64,000 nucleotides of DNA from Symbiodinium sp. CCMP2592 (Eukaryota; Sar; Dinophyceae; Suessiales; Symbiodiniaceae): contig CAJNDT010002813.1 of NCBI GenBank assembly GCA_905221615.1, positions 310,001 through 374,000 on the forward strand, written 5' to 3'. The notes under the pieces were generated by a model. That model was not told the origin of the DNA and did not search any database. It saw nothing but the letters and a program-made list of their open reading frames with translations. Made by a program: the position numbers and the translations under genes. This document shows positions 1 through 12,519 of the stretch, one piece after another. The first letter of the stretch is position 1; every line of letters begins with the position of its first letter.

Positions 1-2107
1 TCGCTACTATTTCATCTGTAGGTAAGGTTTAGGGCTCACTTGGCATCTTCCTGGCCTTTACACAAGCAATCGATTACATGACAGCTCACGCAAGGTGGCT
101 GTACTCGAAGTGCTACTTCCTGAAATCAGGGCCGCTTTTATCGTTAGATAGGGTTTGGGGGGTATACGATGCTACAGTTGTAATGAGCCACCCTAAGTAC
201 TGGTACGACTCATTATTCCGATCTTGCTTCCTGCGAGCTTCCTCAAGTTGCTCTTGTTGGTTTCGCTATCCCAGAGGGTCCATATACAATACTACTATGG
301 AATTATGTCCCAAAAGACCATCCCTAGCATGTCTTTTGGGACCTAATTCCAGAATAGTAGTGTCTATGAAACCCTTCTGGGTAAAGTTCTCTGTACTCTA
401 TGCTTCCCCAATCAGCTCTTTTTGGTGTCGTTACAATTATTCCTAAACTCTCAGCCCACCTGAAACTCCCAACTACCCTCTAATATACCCCCAAATAACC
501 ACGATTGAAAACCATAAGGACTCTACCAAAGGGGTCTTGGGTGGTCCTGGTACAATTGTTTGTGGTTGCGTTTGATGCTTAGGTTTCCTAGGCTCGGATG
601 GTCCATAGCCCTACTTGTGGCGTATCATGGGGAACTAAAGGCTTACCTTTTTGGTTTATGTAGAGATTATAGAGGGGCTATACTACCCCAAAAAGGTTAA
701 AGGTTACAATTATAGAACCCTACTATAGATCCCTTACAGACCCCTTTAAAGGAACCCTGAAAAAAGGTTAAAGGTTGCCTACGCGACTACCTAGTCTCCG
801 GCTCTTGATGCTGTCTCAAATCCTTTTGGCATTGATCCCACCCTGACTCTGCCTCAGGGGTTTAGGGGTTTAGGGTTTAGGGCCTAATAGGGATTAGGGG
901 TTTGGGGTTTAGGGGCATATAAATGGGGTCATGCATTATTCTAGCCTTTGGGCAACATTAGAATAAGGCACCCCAAGGAATAAAATTACTTTTCTAGCTT
1001 CTATTTATCTTACAACTCTAGCCCCTGAACTGCACCATCACTCTTGCAAACGGAGTGTCAATGCTCCTGTGGCTTTGGGAACTTACTTGTCTCACTGAAT
1101 ACCGCAAAGGGTTGTTGAGGTGCTGGGCATTGCAGCGAATATGGTTTGAAGGTTTCGGGCTCAAGGGTCTGAGGACTTAGGGTGGAGGTGAACCTTCAAT
1201 TGCCGGTAAGACATTATGGAGGAATGCTCGTAACTGTACACACCTAGTCTTGTTTTGAGAATTTTGGAGAAACCAAAACTTAAGGTCCTAAGCCCGCATA
1301 AAGGTTAACAAGTAAACGATTGGGAGTCGGCCGAGGAAAGACGCTTCGGCGTCCGTTTCGCCGTCGTCCGCCTTCGCCTGGAACCGAGATTCTTTGGGTC
1401 TGCAATTTAGGGTTATCTTGTGAGCTACATCGGCCCGTCTACCCTAAACCTAAACCCTATTCCCTCTTCTTGTAAAAGCCACGCCGCGAACCCTTGGAAC
1501 TTGGAGTGCATGAGGTTCGACTTTTGACTTCGGAATAAGATGTAGGTAGGTCCGGGTGTTGTCTGGCAGGCGATTCAGGAAGCTAGGGTTTAGGACTCGA
1601 TTTGGGGTTCAGGGTGAGGGTTAAACCCCAAACCCGAATACTAATCATGAATATTAAGGGCTTGGAGGAAGAGATGACCCCAAGCCCGAAACCCTGAAAC
1701 TACAAACCCAACACCCGCTTGCTTTCGGTGAAACTCCTGCTGAGAATGACGTGCCAAGCCCCACCCCTGAAATCGAGAACTGAATAAGCCGTCGCAAGTA
1801 TCGTGTATTATAGTCTCATTCCACTAAGACCCCACGTAATTTCTAAACATTTGACAAATTCAGGGCATCGGGCCTTGAGTTCTAGGGAAGCAGTTCGGTA
1901 TCAATGAGTTAAGCACGGGGGCTTGAGGATCCAGGGTATTGGGGTTCATATGGTCAGGGGCACCAGGATTTTCTCAGGGTTTAGGGTTTATGAAGATTTC
2001 ACACTCCAATCTTAGACTAGACCCTGAAAACAGAAACCCTATGTTGGACTCTATTGCTGCTGCCTTCTTGCCGCTCTGTACCCGTTGCAGAGTCTCCTGA
2101 CACTTTT
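1..2107. other. Non-coding, repeat-derived stretch
   Basis: Apart from HP-E this holds degenerate TTTAGGG/CCCTAAA text (for example 858-925, 1440-1460, 1975-2045) and AAAGGAACCCT phrases. A frame open from 78 to 446 crosses HP-E and is not credible as a gene. Confidence 0.55.
269..381. mobile_element. HP-E hairpin (MITE-like)
   Basis: TCCCAGAGGG pairs with CCCTTCTGGG at the ends, and the inner arms ACTACTATGGAATT and AATTCCAGAATAGTAGT pair around a short centre. Flanks are TA on both sides. Single copy in the window. Confidence 0.65.
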
Positions 2108-3086
2108 CTTACCTTAGGTTAGTAGGGAATGGAGGAATGGGGTACAACTATAACTACTATTATCTTACACGCACCGAAGGTCTCTTCAACTTGGGGTCCT
2201 TGTAGGAAGAATCAGTGTCTGTAGTCATGTCTGCTTTGTGTCGGCGTTCTGTTGGCTTTATGTTGTCCTTTTCCCGGCACTTTGTCTGACGAGGCACCAA
2301 TGTAATGTTTTGTATCAGGCTTTGTCAAAACTCAATGCGGGGGGGGGCTCCCCTGACTCCTTTCGGTTGGCCGGGGAGCTACTTCAGAAAGCATTTCCAT
2401 GCATGTTCCACTGCACTGTACCCATAGGCACACCGACCTCAGTCCTTTGCTCCCAACTCACAATTGGGAGGGGCCGGGGACACGGCTCGGTTGGGCCATT
2501 GCACATCAAATGCCGTGAGGGTGTGCGGCCGGTTTAGGAACGGTTTGGTGCAGGTGTGAGTCAGGTGCACCGCAGTTTACTGCCAGTATTTGGGCAAAAG
2601 CTGGCTACGCACCAACATTCGTCTTGCATCGTGCTGGCCTAATGCCAACATTTGCGCAAAGGGACACCGGCCAAAAACTGAAAAACACTGGCCAAAAACT
2701 GAAAAAAAACTACGGGGTCGGGGGGCGGAGCAGGAGCGGACCGGCAATGGGAGCACTTACTGTGTTGAATTTCACGTAGCTGCATCGGAGCAGCAGCAAC
2801 TGTCATCGACCAGAGAGAACGCACCAGTTGTTTCGGAGAGATTTCACCGGGTTCATCCGGCCGCTGCAGAACTTCGTGTTGTGTCCTTGTGCTTGCTTAT
2901 CCTGCCAGTACAATTACAACATAATGCCGGCTCAAAGCTAGACAAATGCCGGTGTACTCATGGAATTGAGCAGGGTCAAGCCGGTGAGTTGTAGGCACCT
3001 GAATCCTCCTACAAGGTACCCAAGATCAAGAGACCTTCGGGGCACCTATGATATTACTACCATTCTTCCATTCCACCAAAGGTAAG
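2108..3086. mobile_element. HP-D hairpin interrupted by an 890-bp element
   Basis: The left arm (CTTACCTTAGGTTAGTAGGG onward, to 2162) and the right arm (from 3053 to GGTAAG at 3086) are the two halves of the HP-D hairpin seen intact at 6775-6865. The join falls in the central ACTATTACTACC. Confidence 0.75.
2163..3052. mobile_element. 890-bp non-autonomous element with about 50-bp inverted ends
   Basis: The left end CACCGAAGGTCTCTTCAAC then GGTCCTTGTAGGA (2173-2206) matches the reverse complement of the right end (TCCTACAAGGTACC through AAGAGACCTTCGG, about 3006-3040). ATTA occurs at both junctions (2159-2162, 3053-3056) and may be the target duplication. The interior has two small open frames (2238-2537 and 2590-2994, plus strand) without recognisable domains, and short AAAACTG and GGCCAAAAACTGAAAA duplications. 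No transposase is seen. Confidence 0.6.
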
Positions 3087-4384
3087 TTTTCACGAAGGCT
3101 GCAGGTTGTGAGTTTATGGCCCATGCATTAGTTTAGGGCCGGGGACCTTTGGGGTGTATCCTCCTGTTGTAACAAGCAGCCTTCAGGAATAGCATTGCTA
3201 AGTCTTTCTAATTGCCCCGAAAGTATATTGCGGGATTTGTTGTGAATGTCTACATGAGCTTACTGGGACTTCACACGAGTTCGAAACCCTAAACCCTCAA
3301 CCCCAAATTTGAAGGTTTCGACTTCCTAGCTTCCCAGGAGCCCCTCAATAAATGCTCATGGTAGCCTCTTCCTAAGCGTTCGGTTCTAACAAGGCGACTC
3401 CTGAATAAAGTGTACTACCGGGGAACCCTTGTAGGACCCTCATGGCGCCCTTGTAGAACCCCTAAAGGGAACCTTGAAGGACTGAACCCTAAACCCTAGA
3501 AATCCCTTGTAGAACCCTTTAAAAGGAGCCCTCAAGGATCCCTTTTTTTATATAATTTTTGGAGCCCTTTGAGTCGGAGCCCTTATAGATCCCTAGAGGG
3601 TGCCCTAAAGGAACCCTTCAAGGAGCCCTACATCTTGGGGGAACCAAGACTATGGTGTGTTGCGGGATCTTCGAGCCCCTGGGTGGTGCTTCAGCATCGG
3701 GCTACAGTTTAGGGTTTAGGGATTTACGGGTTTGGGGTTTAGGGGTTTAGGGTCTAGGGTTCAGGGGTTTAGGGGTCTAGGGTTTACAGGTTCAGGGGTT
3801 TGGGGGTCTAGGGTTTAGGGGTTTAGGGATTTAGGGTTAAGGGTTTAGGGTTCAGGGTTTAGGGGCACCAGGCTCAGGTTTTACTTGGACCCTATTATAG
3901 GGCCCTAAATAATGGCCTATACGATTTTTGGGGTTCCTTATTATAGTTATACAGGGCCCTTAAAAAGGGCCTGCCTTTGTTTCTAAGATTTCTTATTATG
4001 ATTTGTTCAGGTACGTCCCTAAAACTGTAGGTTCTTTAGGGTGCAGGGACTTTCGTCTTCAAGCCTAAGCGTTGATCAGGGTAGCGCTAGCTGAGACCTG
4101 GAACTTTCAGCGGTTTATGAACTCATTGATGGGAGGCCAAAAAAGGGGGGTTTAAGATTCTTGGGGTAGGGATTCCTTAATATGAACCCAATTATGGGAA
4201 CCCTAACCCCTACTAAACACCCATAGGCTAAAACCCCTTCTGGCCTCCTATGAAAGTAATCTCCTGAAGTACTCCCCTAAACCCTAAACCAAACCCCTAA
4301 ACCCTAAACCCCTAGAAACCTCCGACAGAAGAACGAAGAGGTGCGGTCGAAGTCTACGCCTGCTGAGATACAGCGCCCTACCTC
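3087..4384. other. Non-coding stretch with a TTTAGGG block
   Basis: This holds AAAGGAACCCT and AGGGGTTCC phrases, a dense degenerate TTTAGGG/TTTAGGGG block at 3704-3865, and a loose hairpin around 3895-3975. No gene seen. Confidence 0.5.
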
Positions 4385-4497
4385 AAGGGTCCATGTACCC
4401 AAATAGTATATACTTTGGTCTTAAAAGTAGTCTCTGTATAGGTACTTTGGGCCTAAAGTATCTACTTTTTGGGTACAAGGACCCTTGGGGCTAGTTA
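4385..4497. mobile_element. HP-F hairpin
   Basis: AAGGGTCCATGTACCCAAAT is paired with GGGTACAAGGACCCTT; the arms run inward through TAGTATATACTTTGG. Confidence 0.7.
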
Positions 4498-5599
4498 CAA
4501 CCCTAAACCCCGAATCCTTCCCCGTCACCCCTACCAGCAGCACCCCCCCAATGGTTCTTAGTAGTGGGTGTGTAGGGCTATATTAGAGGGTAGTTGGGGG
4601 TTCACCCTCAAATACCCTATGCCCTAAGCCCTATACCCACACCCTGAACCCTGAAACCCTCTACCCGAAACCCTATGCCCAAACCCCTTTTCCCTGAAAA
4701 CCAATAAAGAAGTTGCAGTCGTCGTCTCCTCCTGCTGAGCTTCCGCTTGTGCCCACGCATCGGCAACTGCATCCTGCGGTGCCCGCGCGAAAACCCTCAA
4801 ATTTCAGGGTTGAGGATTGCGGGTAGGGTTTAGGGTGTGGAGTTTGGGCTTTAGGTTCAGAGTTCAGGGTTTCGGGTCTAGGGTTTGGAGTTTGGGCAGT
4901 TCCGGTTTGGGCTTCAGGGTTTGGGGTTTCGGGTTTCGGGTGTGGGGTTTGGGTGTGGGCTCCGAGGTTCGGGCTTCAGGGCTTGGGGTTTAGGAGTTTG
5001 GGGGTTTTGAGTTCAGGGCTTGGGGTTTAGGGTGTAGAGTAACCAATGTACCGTTAAAACTTACTACATTTATAATTTAAAACAAAGGTTATATGACCCC
5101 TTTGAAGGTACTTTTTCCTTCTGTTCCAGGTAATTACTTCGGCGACGCCAGGTAGAACCTCGGCCCTATACCCTAAAGCCTACCAGGACCCCCCAAGTGC
5201 CCTTTAAAGGGCTCTGATTTTTCTCAGTAAGAGGTACTTTGGGGCTACAATAAAGGGTAGTTGGGGGCTCTACCCTAAGGGTCCATGTACTCATATAGTA
5301 TATACATTGGGCCCAAGCTCGATTGAGGGTTGCTTTCAGGGTAGCAAGCTACTTTAGGCTCAAAAATAAGGATACAGTTTTAAATCAAGATCTCTACCTA
5401 CGTGTCGGGTATCATGAAAAACTAAAGGTTAACCTTTGTGGTTGTATAGGGGGTTATTTAGGGACTACACTACCCAAAAAGGGCTAAAGGTTACCCACTC
5501 TACTAACTATACTAAGGCCCCTAGTACTATCAGGGCGTTATCAGGGTTTCGGGTCTTGAGCGGCTCACCTGAACACGAATCCCCTAACATAAGGGCTGC
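4498..5599. other. Degenerate TTTAGGG text and hairpin fragments
   Basis: Dense GGGTTTGGGG/TTTAGGG variants lie at 4800-5040. An isolated HP-F half-arm lies at 5278-5320. No gene seen. Confidence 0.5.
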
Positions 5600-5607
5600 A
5601 TTCACTT

Positions 5608-5675
5608 TAGGGGCCTTAATAATTAGAATAGGGTTTGGGGCCATTTTACTAATCATACTAAGGAACCCAAATACT
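5608..5675. mobile_element. HP-I hairpin, partial
   Basis: Begins with GGGGCCTTAATAATTAGAAT and runs to ATACTAAGGAACCCAAATA; the right terminal arm is missing and HP-H starts where it should be. Confidence 0.5.
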
Positions 5676-5792
5676 TAGAGGTTCATCGGACTCAGTAACT
5701 AGGGTTATAAGTCAGGTAACTACACTTATTTGTACTTATAAACCCAATTAGGGTACTTATAACTGTACTTAACTAAGTCCCATGAACCTCTA
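5676..5792. mobile_element. HP-H hairpin
   Basis: GAGGTTCATCGGACTCAGTA pairs with TACTTAACTAAGTCCCATGAACCTC; the interior arms carry TTATAAGTA-type text. Confidence 0.65.
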
Positions 5793-6774
5793 TTAAATTC
5801 CTTTTACCGGCTCTAGCAGACTCCAGGAAGAGCTCTTTAAGGGTACAAAAAGGTAAGGGTCCAGGTAGAGTTTCATGAAGTTGCCACCCCTAAACCCTTA
5901 ACCCCTACACCCCATCCTGTGCTCGCAGACCCACGTTTTCTGCACCGTTTTACTCTTCGCAAGAGCCTTACAGCATGATGTGGCCGAAACGAACGGTTTT
6001 GGGTTTAGGGCGTGGGGCGAAACCTCTACCTGCCAAAAGTCTACACGAATCCCTTGCGGGCACTTTAACCAAAACCCTGAAGCTCAGCCCCCTAGAATCC
6101 CAAAAGCAGCAAACAAGCAATAGCATCCCTTACCAACCACAACCCAAACCAACACCAAAACAACAAACGACTGTAAAACAACGAACGAATCAACACCTGC
6201 ACCCTTTGCTGGCCTCCCCCAACCCAAGCACTAAACACAGCCCCTAAACCCCTAAACCCCTAAAGCCTAAACCTCTAAGCCCCTAAGCCCTAAACCCCTA
6301 AGCCATGTACATACCCTAAACCCCTAGGCCCTAAAACCCAAATATCCTAAGCCCCTAAAACCTAACGCCCTAAGCTTCAAACCCCTAGACCCTCAGCCCT
6401 GAACCCCTAGCCCTAAACCGCCTAAACCCCTAAAGCCCTAAAACCCAAAGCCCTGGAGGCCACATCCCGTCCTCCAAGGTCGACTCTTCAACGGGCTCCC
6501 CAGTCTGCTCGGCCTCCATGGCAGCCCAAGCATCGGCGATGTCATCCTCGCGGTTCAAGGGTTCTTTTAAGGGGGTTGAGGCTTTAGGGTTAAGGTTTAG
6601 TTTAGGGTGTAGGGTTGTTTAGGGCCCTCCAGCACCCCCCAAGCACCCCTTAGCAGCGCCCTTATGGATTAAGGGTATGATGCAGGGTGGTCGGGGGGGG
6701 GTTCTGACTCGCTTCTGCTTTAATCGCCCCTCTCGGGTCTAGGCTTTAGGGCCCTGCGGGCTTCAGGGCTTAAT
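5793..6774. other. Non-coding stretch with a CCCTAAA block
   Basis: CCCTAAA/CCCCTAAA variants occupy about 6232-6450. The frame at 5975-6247 is Pro/Gln/Thr-rich heptamer-like text and is not accepted as a gene. Confidence 0.5.
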
Positions 6775-6865
6775 CTTACCTTTGGTTAGTAGGGAATGGA
6801 AGAATGGGGTACCATTATAACTACTATTACTACCATTCTTCCATTCCCTGCTAACCAAAGGTAAG
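6775..6865. mobile_element. HP-D hairpin, intact reference copy
   Basis: CTTACCTTTGGTTAGTAGGG pairs with CCCTGCTAACCAAAGGTAAG around a centre of ACTACTATTACTACC. TA occurs at both ends. Confidence 0.8.
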
Positions 6866-6875
6866 TAATTGGCTT

Positions 6876-6972
6876 CACCTGGGGATCCCAAAACCTACCG
6901 TTTTAGGGGTTAGACCTCCTAATTAAGGGGTCATAACCTACTATTTTGTAGGGTTTGGGGATACAGGCAGGG
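6876..6972. mobile_element. HP-K hairpin
   Basis: CACCTGGGGATCCCAAAACC pairs with the end GGTTTGGGGATACAGGCAGG; the interior has AACCTACCGTTTTAGG and CCTACTATTTTGTAGG. Confidence 0.65.
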
Positions 6973-7304
6973 CTTAATTGGGCTTCGGGGTTTCAGAAGC
7001 TTAGGGCTTAGGGTCTGAGTTTTGTTCATGGTTTCGGTTCTGGGGCTTCGGCTGGGTTTAGGCTTAGGGGCTTAGGGACGCCTTAGAGGGTTCCATAGCG
7101 TTCCAAGAGGCTTCTGCAGAGTGATCAGGTGTCTGGGCTAAGGGTCCAAAACCCAGGGCTTGGCTGCGAAAACTTATAGGGGGTTGCAAGGGCTTAGAGG
7201 TTCATTGGGGTTTCCCGTTGCTTTAATCAGAGTCATGTGTCAAGATCGCAGGCTTATCGGGATTCAACTTTGTCTGCGATTCAAGGTAGAGATTTGTTAT
7301 CCGC

Positions 7305-7411
7305 CATCCAAAGCCGCCTCCGCTTGCGCTGCAACTAACTTTTTCTTTGGACCCCGGGCGTCCATGCCGCGCGAACGCAGCAATTTTCTCAACCTGGCAT
7401 GTGCAGTTGCA
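7305..7411 (-). other. Coding-like segment resembling a SAP motif
   Basis: One minus-strand frame reads ARLRKLLRSRGMDARGPKKK followed by LVAAQAEAALDGG and a stop. The pattern (Leu-x2-Leu-Leu, Arg-Gly-Met-Asp, Gly, Lys-Lys-x-Leu) resembles a SAP DNA-binding helix pair. There is no start, and no adjacent exon could be linked with confidence. Confidence 0.22.
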
Positions 7412-7960
7412 GTCAGGCAGCGGCCTCAACAGTTTTGCAAATTCCTAGCAGGCTGCGATACGTTGAGATTGAGGGTCACTGGCTGTAGCTGTGTCGGAAC
7501 CCGCCTCTTCCCGCAGTGGGTGGTCGGCCAGTCTCAACTTCTCGTCTTTGTTGAGTGGCCCGCGGCCGCCGAGATGATGCTTCAGCTGCAGGAAAGAAGT
7601 TTCGATTTGATGGCGTGCTTGGTGTTTAAGGCCACCTTGCCTTCTTCGCGCACCCAGGCAATTGGCAGTAGATCTGCAAGACATCGGCGAGGGCATAGCC
7701 AGCCAAAGCCTTGCTGTTAGGATTGTAGATTGCGATCTGGAATAAGGACGGCTTGAAGAGGGGTTCCGAAGAGCATCTAAACTATCCAACCGAAAACCTC
7801 TAATCTGCATTGGTTCTGTTGCTATCATCCTGGATCCTCCTTTGGACGGGACGTTCGAGATAACTGATAAAACAAAGCATGCTGGGTTCTTGGCCCTTTG
7901 AAGGAACCCTGAGCTGCTGAGTTGCACTGAACCCAAAGCCCTGAACCTTGTTTTGAGTCT
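7412..7960 (-). other. Balanced-composition island, possible gene relic
   Basis: Long frames are open on both strands (186 residues plus, 163 minus), which usually means GC-rich sequence rather than two genes. The minus strand would lie upstream of the SAP-like segment at 7305-7411. No family recognised. Confidence 0.22.
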
Positions 7961-8717
7961 GGTCTTACATGGAGGTTGTCTGAGATGGCATAGGCGAGCA
8001 TAGGCAATCTGCTAGGCCAAAAATGTTTGCATGTCAATGTGAAAGCTGTCCGGCGAAGCAACTGAGTTCTCTCAACTTCTAACCCTGAACCCCTCAACCC
8101 TAATCCCTGAATCCTCAAAAACCTGCACAGAAGCGACAAACCACAACAGCATATTATAGTCTATTACAATTAGCTATAGTACAGTATAGTATGTTGTAGT
8201 ATATTATAGCATATTATAAATTTCTACAGCATGTAAACAAAACACCAGACTGCAATCCTAGAACAACTAAGGCCGGACACCCGAAAACTCCGTAATATAG
8301 GGGCCTTAATAACTAGCATGGGGTGTGGGAGGGCTCCTTATTATAATTATGGTATAATATACCGCGAAACCCTATTGAAATTATCAAGGCCCGCAAAAGT
8401 AGCTCTTCCGCTCTGCTTCTTAACTCTCTCACCCCTCTGGTTTTCATGCCTTAAAGCTTTGTACTCAAGCGGCCCAAATCGTTCCCTTCCCAACCATCTC
8501 AACTTTAGCCCAGATTGGCCAACTCTATTAAATGCGAAACCCTGAACCCCTGCCACAAAAAAAGAACCCAATGCCCTCTGTTAAAACCCCTTTAGACAAG
8601 CCTGGTGGATGCCCATCATGGCCGGCACAATCTTTACAACATTGCGCGCTTGCGGATTGCCTTGCTGGTTCCTTGGCTTTGGGCTTAGGCTTCTTATGAG
8701 GATTAGGGTGTAGCCCC
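7961..8717. other. Non-coding stretch with a TATA-type low-complexity tract
   Basis: TATTATAG/TATAGTA variants fill about 8145-8225. A partial HP-I starts at 8297. The remainder shows no feature. Confidence 0.45.
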
Positions 8718-8822
8718 ATGGGTCCTTGTACCCAAATAGTAGATACTTTAGGCCCAAAGTACCTATATAGAGACTACTTTTAAGACCAAAGTATATACTA
8801 TTTGGGTACATGGACCCTTAAG
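8718..8822. mobile_element. HP-F hairpin
   Basis: ATGGGTCCTTGTACCCAAAT pairs with ATTTGGGTACATGGACCCTT. It is the inverted orientation of the copy at 4385-4497. Confidence 0.7.
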
Positions 8823-9015
8823 GTAGGGTTTGTGCTGAGGCTTCCGGTTTTGGAGACGAAGGCGTCGAAGCGCCGGGGACCAGGCGGCGTTCGGGCTTGT
8901 TCAGGCTCGTGATTCATTGCCTCAAGGACTTATCGGATCAGGGTACACATCTTGGGTTCGAGCTTCTGAGCCCTGAATCCCATGACCCAAGGTTTCTTTT
9001 TGATGTTCGAACTAC

Positions 9016-9087
9016 CTTGCGATATGCAAGTAGAACCGTCTCCAAGGCTGCCTTCACCTGTTGGAACCGCTGTGTAGATTCTGTCAT
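9016..9087 (-). other. Possible small first exon, unrecognised
   Basis: An ATG at 9087 opens a 24-residue helical-looking frame, MTESTQRFQQVKAALETVLL then AYRK, ending exactly at a good donor, AAG|GTAGTT (9016). No second exon could be joined. The other minus-strand frame across 8935-9110 is also open. Confidence 0.22.
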
Positions 9088-9109
9088 GGTCGAAGAAGAC
9101 CTCCCCTAA

Positions 9110-11039
9110 CCCTATAAACCCTAAACCCTAAACCCTAAGCTTAGATTCATGGTCTGGGTTTGGAGGCTTCGAGTTTAAGGGTCTGGGGTGTTGGGAATGG
9201 GACTTATAGAGTGTAGGGTTCAGCGTTTCGGGTCCAGGGTGTACGTCTTGGTGCGCGGTTTGGGTCTTGGGCTGATAAACACTCATTTTGCTTATCTAGG
9301 TGGGGCTTTTAAAGCTTTTGGAAAATATTAGTAAATAAGATCCTCTTAAGCCCAGTAAGGGAAAATATAAAATGTCCCAAAGCCTTACCTAGTTATTTCT
9401 TCTTAAGGAACCTCAAACCATCTCCAAACAAACGACAAAACCCTCTTCAAACCCCCCCCCCCCACGAAAAGCCTTGTCCAAACACCATACACAACCCTCC
9501 GTCAAGGCCCTCCTAAACCGTCTCTAAAACCCTGCAGAATCTGTGTAAGACCTCTATCAAACCCATCTCTAACCCTACAAAACCCTCTCCAAAAATCCTA
9601 CGAATCCCTAAACACTCTACTACAAAACCCTATCTAAAATCTTCCATAAACCCAAAAACAAAACTAACAAAAAACCCAAACCCTACAATACCCCTGTCCA
9701 AAAAGACTACAAAACCCTCTTCAAAAACAACAGTACAAAACTTCCGTCAAAAAAAGCCTACAAAACCATTATGTAAAAAGCACTACAAACAGCCTATCTA
9801 GAAAAACCTAAACCTAAAGAAGCCCTATCCACAAAACAACCTACAGAAGCCTTATATCTACACACACACCCCTTATCTAAAACACCCTACAATACACGCA
9901 TCTAAAAAACCTCCCAAAACCCTAGCTTTCAAGGGCAAAGGGTCAGCTCCACCTCGAAGTTAACGCAATCACCAGCCTTGCAAGGGACACCGGGCTGTCT
10001 CAGAGAACTCAACAGAGTATTTATGTTTTAGGGTTTAGGGGTTCAGGGTTATGTATGTACTGGGGGTTCGGGGTCAGCTTATGTTTGTTTCAGGGTGTAG
10101 GGTTTACCTTTTAGGGGTTGGTGCTGAGGGTTATCTATGTTTTAGGGTTTGGGGTCTAGGGGTTTCAGGTTATTTAAGCTGTAGGGTCATCTATGTTTTA
10201 GGGTTTAGAGTTTATATAGGGCTTATGTTCATTTCAGGGGATAGGAGTTCAGGGCTACTTTTGTTTTAGGGTTTAAGGTCATTTATGCATTCAGGCATAA
10301 TTACAGTTTCGGGGGTAAGGGTCTCAATTTCTAATCCTCAAGGTTTAGGGGTTTAGGGGTCTTGGGGTGTTCTGTAAATATAGGGCTGTACAAAGCCCTC
10401 AGAAGGTTTACAATAGCGTCATAATGTCGCGCAAGACTGGTTCTAAAGGAGGGGGTTCGTTTCATAGTTTGTGGGTGGATAGGGCTGAATTTCAAGCCTC
10501 TACACTACACAAGCTCCACACCCGAAACCCAAAGCCCTAAACCATAAGCCCTAAACCCTAAGCCCTGACCCGTAAACCCTGATCCCTAACGCCCTAAGCC
10601 CTGAACTCCAAACTCTAAACCTTTTTTTCTATTGGCAAGGGCCGGCTCTTCGAGACCTTGAACCCCCACATACAAACCCCTAACTCTACCATCAACCCCC
10701 CAACCACCCGCTATTTAAATACTCACTGTAAATGACCATAAGGCCTCTGTAACCCTTAACCCCACCAACACCACCCCAAACTACCTTTACCCTAAATACC
10801 CACTATGATGGTCCATAAGGGCTCCATTAAAGGGTGCTTGGGGTGTGCTGGTATGGGGAGCCACAAACCCGATTTCGGTTGGCCCGGCCTGCAGTCCCTC
10901 TGCCTGCTGCTTGTGCAGGAAGACGTCTCCTGCAGGAGTTCAAGGCTAAACCCTAAACCCTGAAGGCCCTAAACCTTAAACCCTAAACCAATAAACCCTA
11001 GACCCTAAACCCTAAACCCGGCCGAAAGGTCCCTGCACT
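9110..11039. other. Non-coding degenerate repeat region
   Basis: From about 9420 to 9920 the text is ACAAAACCCTATCTAAAAA-type units roughly 25-30 nt apart. From 10020 to 10300 it is GTTTTAGGGTTTAGGG with ATCTATGTTT phrases roughly 60 nt apart. CCCTAAA blocks lie at 10515-10610 and 10945-11020. No gene seen. Confidence 0.5.
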
Positions 11040-12420
11040 CAAACAGCATGCCGAGCTGAAGGTTAATACACGGTTAATACAATCACATACATCAACTAGA
11101 CTGGTCCCTTGATAGTAAGGATATTGCCGTCCCCCCGAGATGGACCTCACTCGCAAACCTAATATTGCCCATAAGCTGTTCCTTGTGCCGGATACTTCCT
11201 TCAACTGCAACCCACATAATGGCCATTGGCCTCATCAACAAGTTAGTGCATCCAGATGTAGTTGTGAGTTCCCATTCAACTCTACGAAGTTAAAAGTTAC
11301 TGTTAATATTAATACATGTAAGCTAAATACTGCCCAAACATTTGCTTCAACGGTTGCCGTCATATTCATGCTAATATTAAACTACACGAAACGGATTCCA
11401 TTATGAACCGCGATCCTTGCTGTCTTCGCTCTGGTGTTCCCCAAAGGAGGGCCCTTCGATTTTTAGGGGTTATACCAGCATTTGTTTGTTTGCCTCAACA
11501 TATAGTGCATGGCGCCCGCTTTCTCACTGTCAGACTTGCTGTCGGACTTGCCCGTATGCGGTATGTACATTTATGTGTCTTTATATATATACACATAAAT
11601 GTAAAGAATCAAGTTAAATCTGTACTAGTTACCAACATAATGACGAAGATCATTAGCTGACTCCCTCTTCCAAACAACATCAACCCTAACCATATCCTTG
11701 TCATTCGCCATTATGTCAACGGTGACCGTAATATTCGTTCGCCCTGACAGCAGCCCTCAGGCCATCCATAGTAGGCTTAGTACCACCCAGAATCTTACCC
11801 CGATATTTAATATTTAATTTGCAACTTAGGGAGGGAGCGCGGCGGCCAGTGCTGCTGGATCAAGTCTGCAGAACTCCACATCCAAGTCCGGCTTGCTCCT
11901 TGCCTGGATCCGTCCATCCGTACAGGTCATTGCCTCGCATGGATCTCGACGAAGGGTCATGCGTCTGATTTCTCGACAATGCTGGGCTAACAGCCTGCAC
12001 AGAGGAGGAGGACCGTGTCGCCCCAGTGAAGCTTGCTTTCGTCCCACAGGCGCCCTTAGTCCGTGCATCGTGGTGTCTCTTGCCGTTTGCATAAGATGGA
12101 AATGCGGCATCATGTAGAAGAGCATCTGTCGCGTTTATTGCGGATATGGCACAGACGTGGTGGTCGAAGTTCTTCCTGCCTCCGAACGTGTGTCCCCAGG
12201 CTGGGTAGGCCCGGGGGAGCATCATCCCCGCCAGCGTCCCATCCCGATCCTGCCAGGAAGCCTGCCCGGTGTTCTGAACCAACACGAGAGAAGCAGCGGA
12301 AAAATGTGCGAACGATGTTGGCTAAGACATCAAGCGGTAGCTGTGATAACCAGCTCCCTATCGACCCCAAAGTTGACCCGAATATTGTTTTGGTTACTAC
12401 CCAATATATTGTAAAGTATT
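11040..12420. other. Unique-sequence island, possible gene or relic
   Basis: This stretch lacks heptamer text. Its GC-rich part (11830-12330) has overlapping minus-strand frames, for example a segment near AYPAWGHTFGGRKNFDHHVC, and overlapping plus-strand frames. I cannot choose a strand or name a product. Confidence 0.25.
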
Positions 12421-12519
12421 AATGTTGGCGGAATCGCATCCCAGTAATAAGAATACTCTAAGCTTAAAGGCAACACTTGTTCGTAACGCGCGCAAACAAA
12501 TGAAAGGCACACTCCTCGA

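Noticed and set aside
4385-4497. Hairpins considered as bacterial terminators or riboswitches
   Set aside because: They recur as families with TA boundaries, lack T-tails and lie in a eukaryotic repeat context.
5975-6247. A 90-residue Pro/Gln/Thr-rich frame
   Set aside because: Its text is heptamer-like and CCAAACC-rich low complexity, with no domain.
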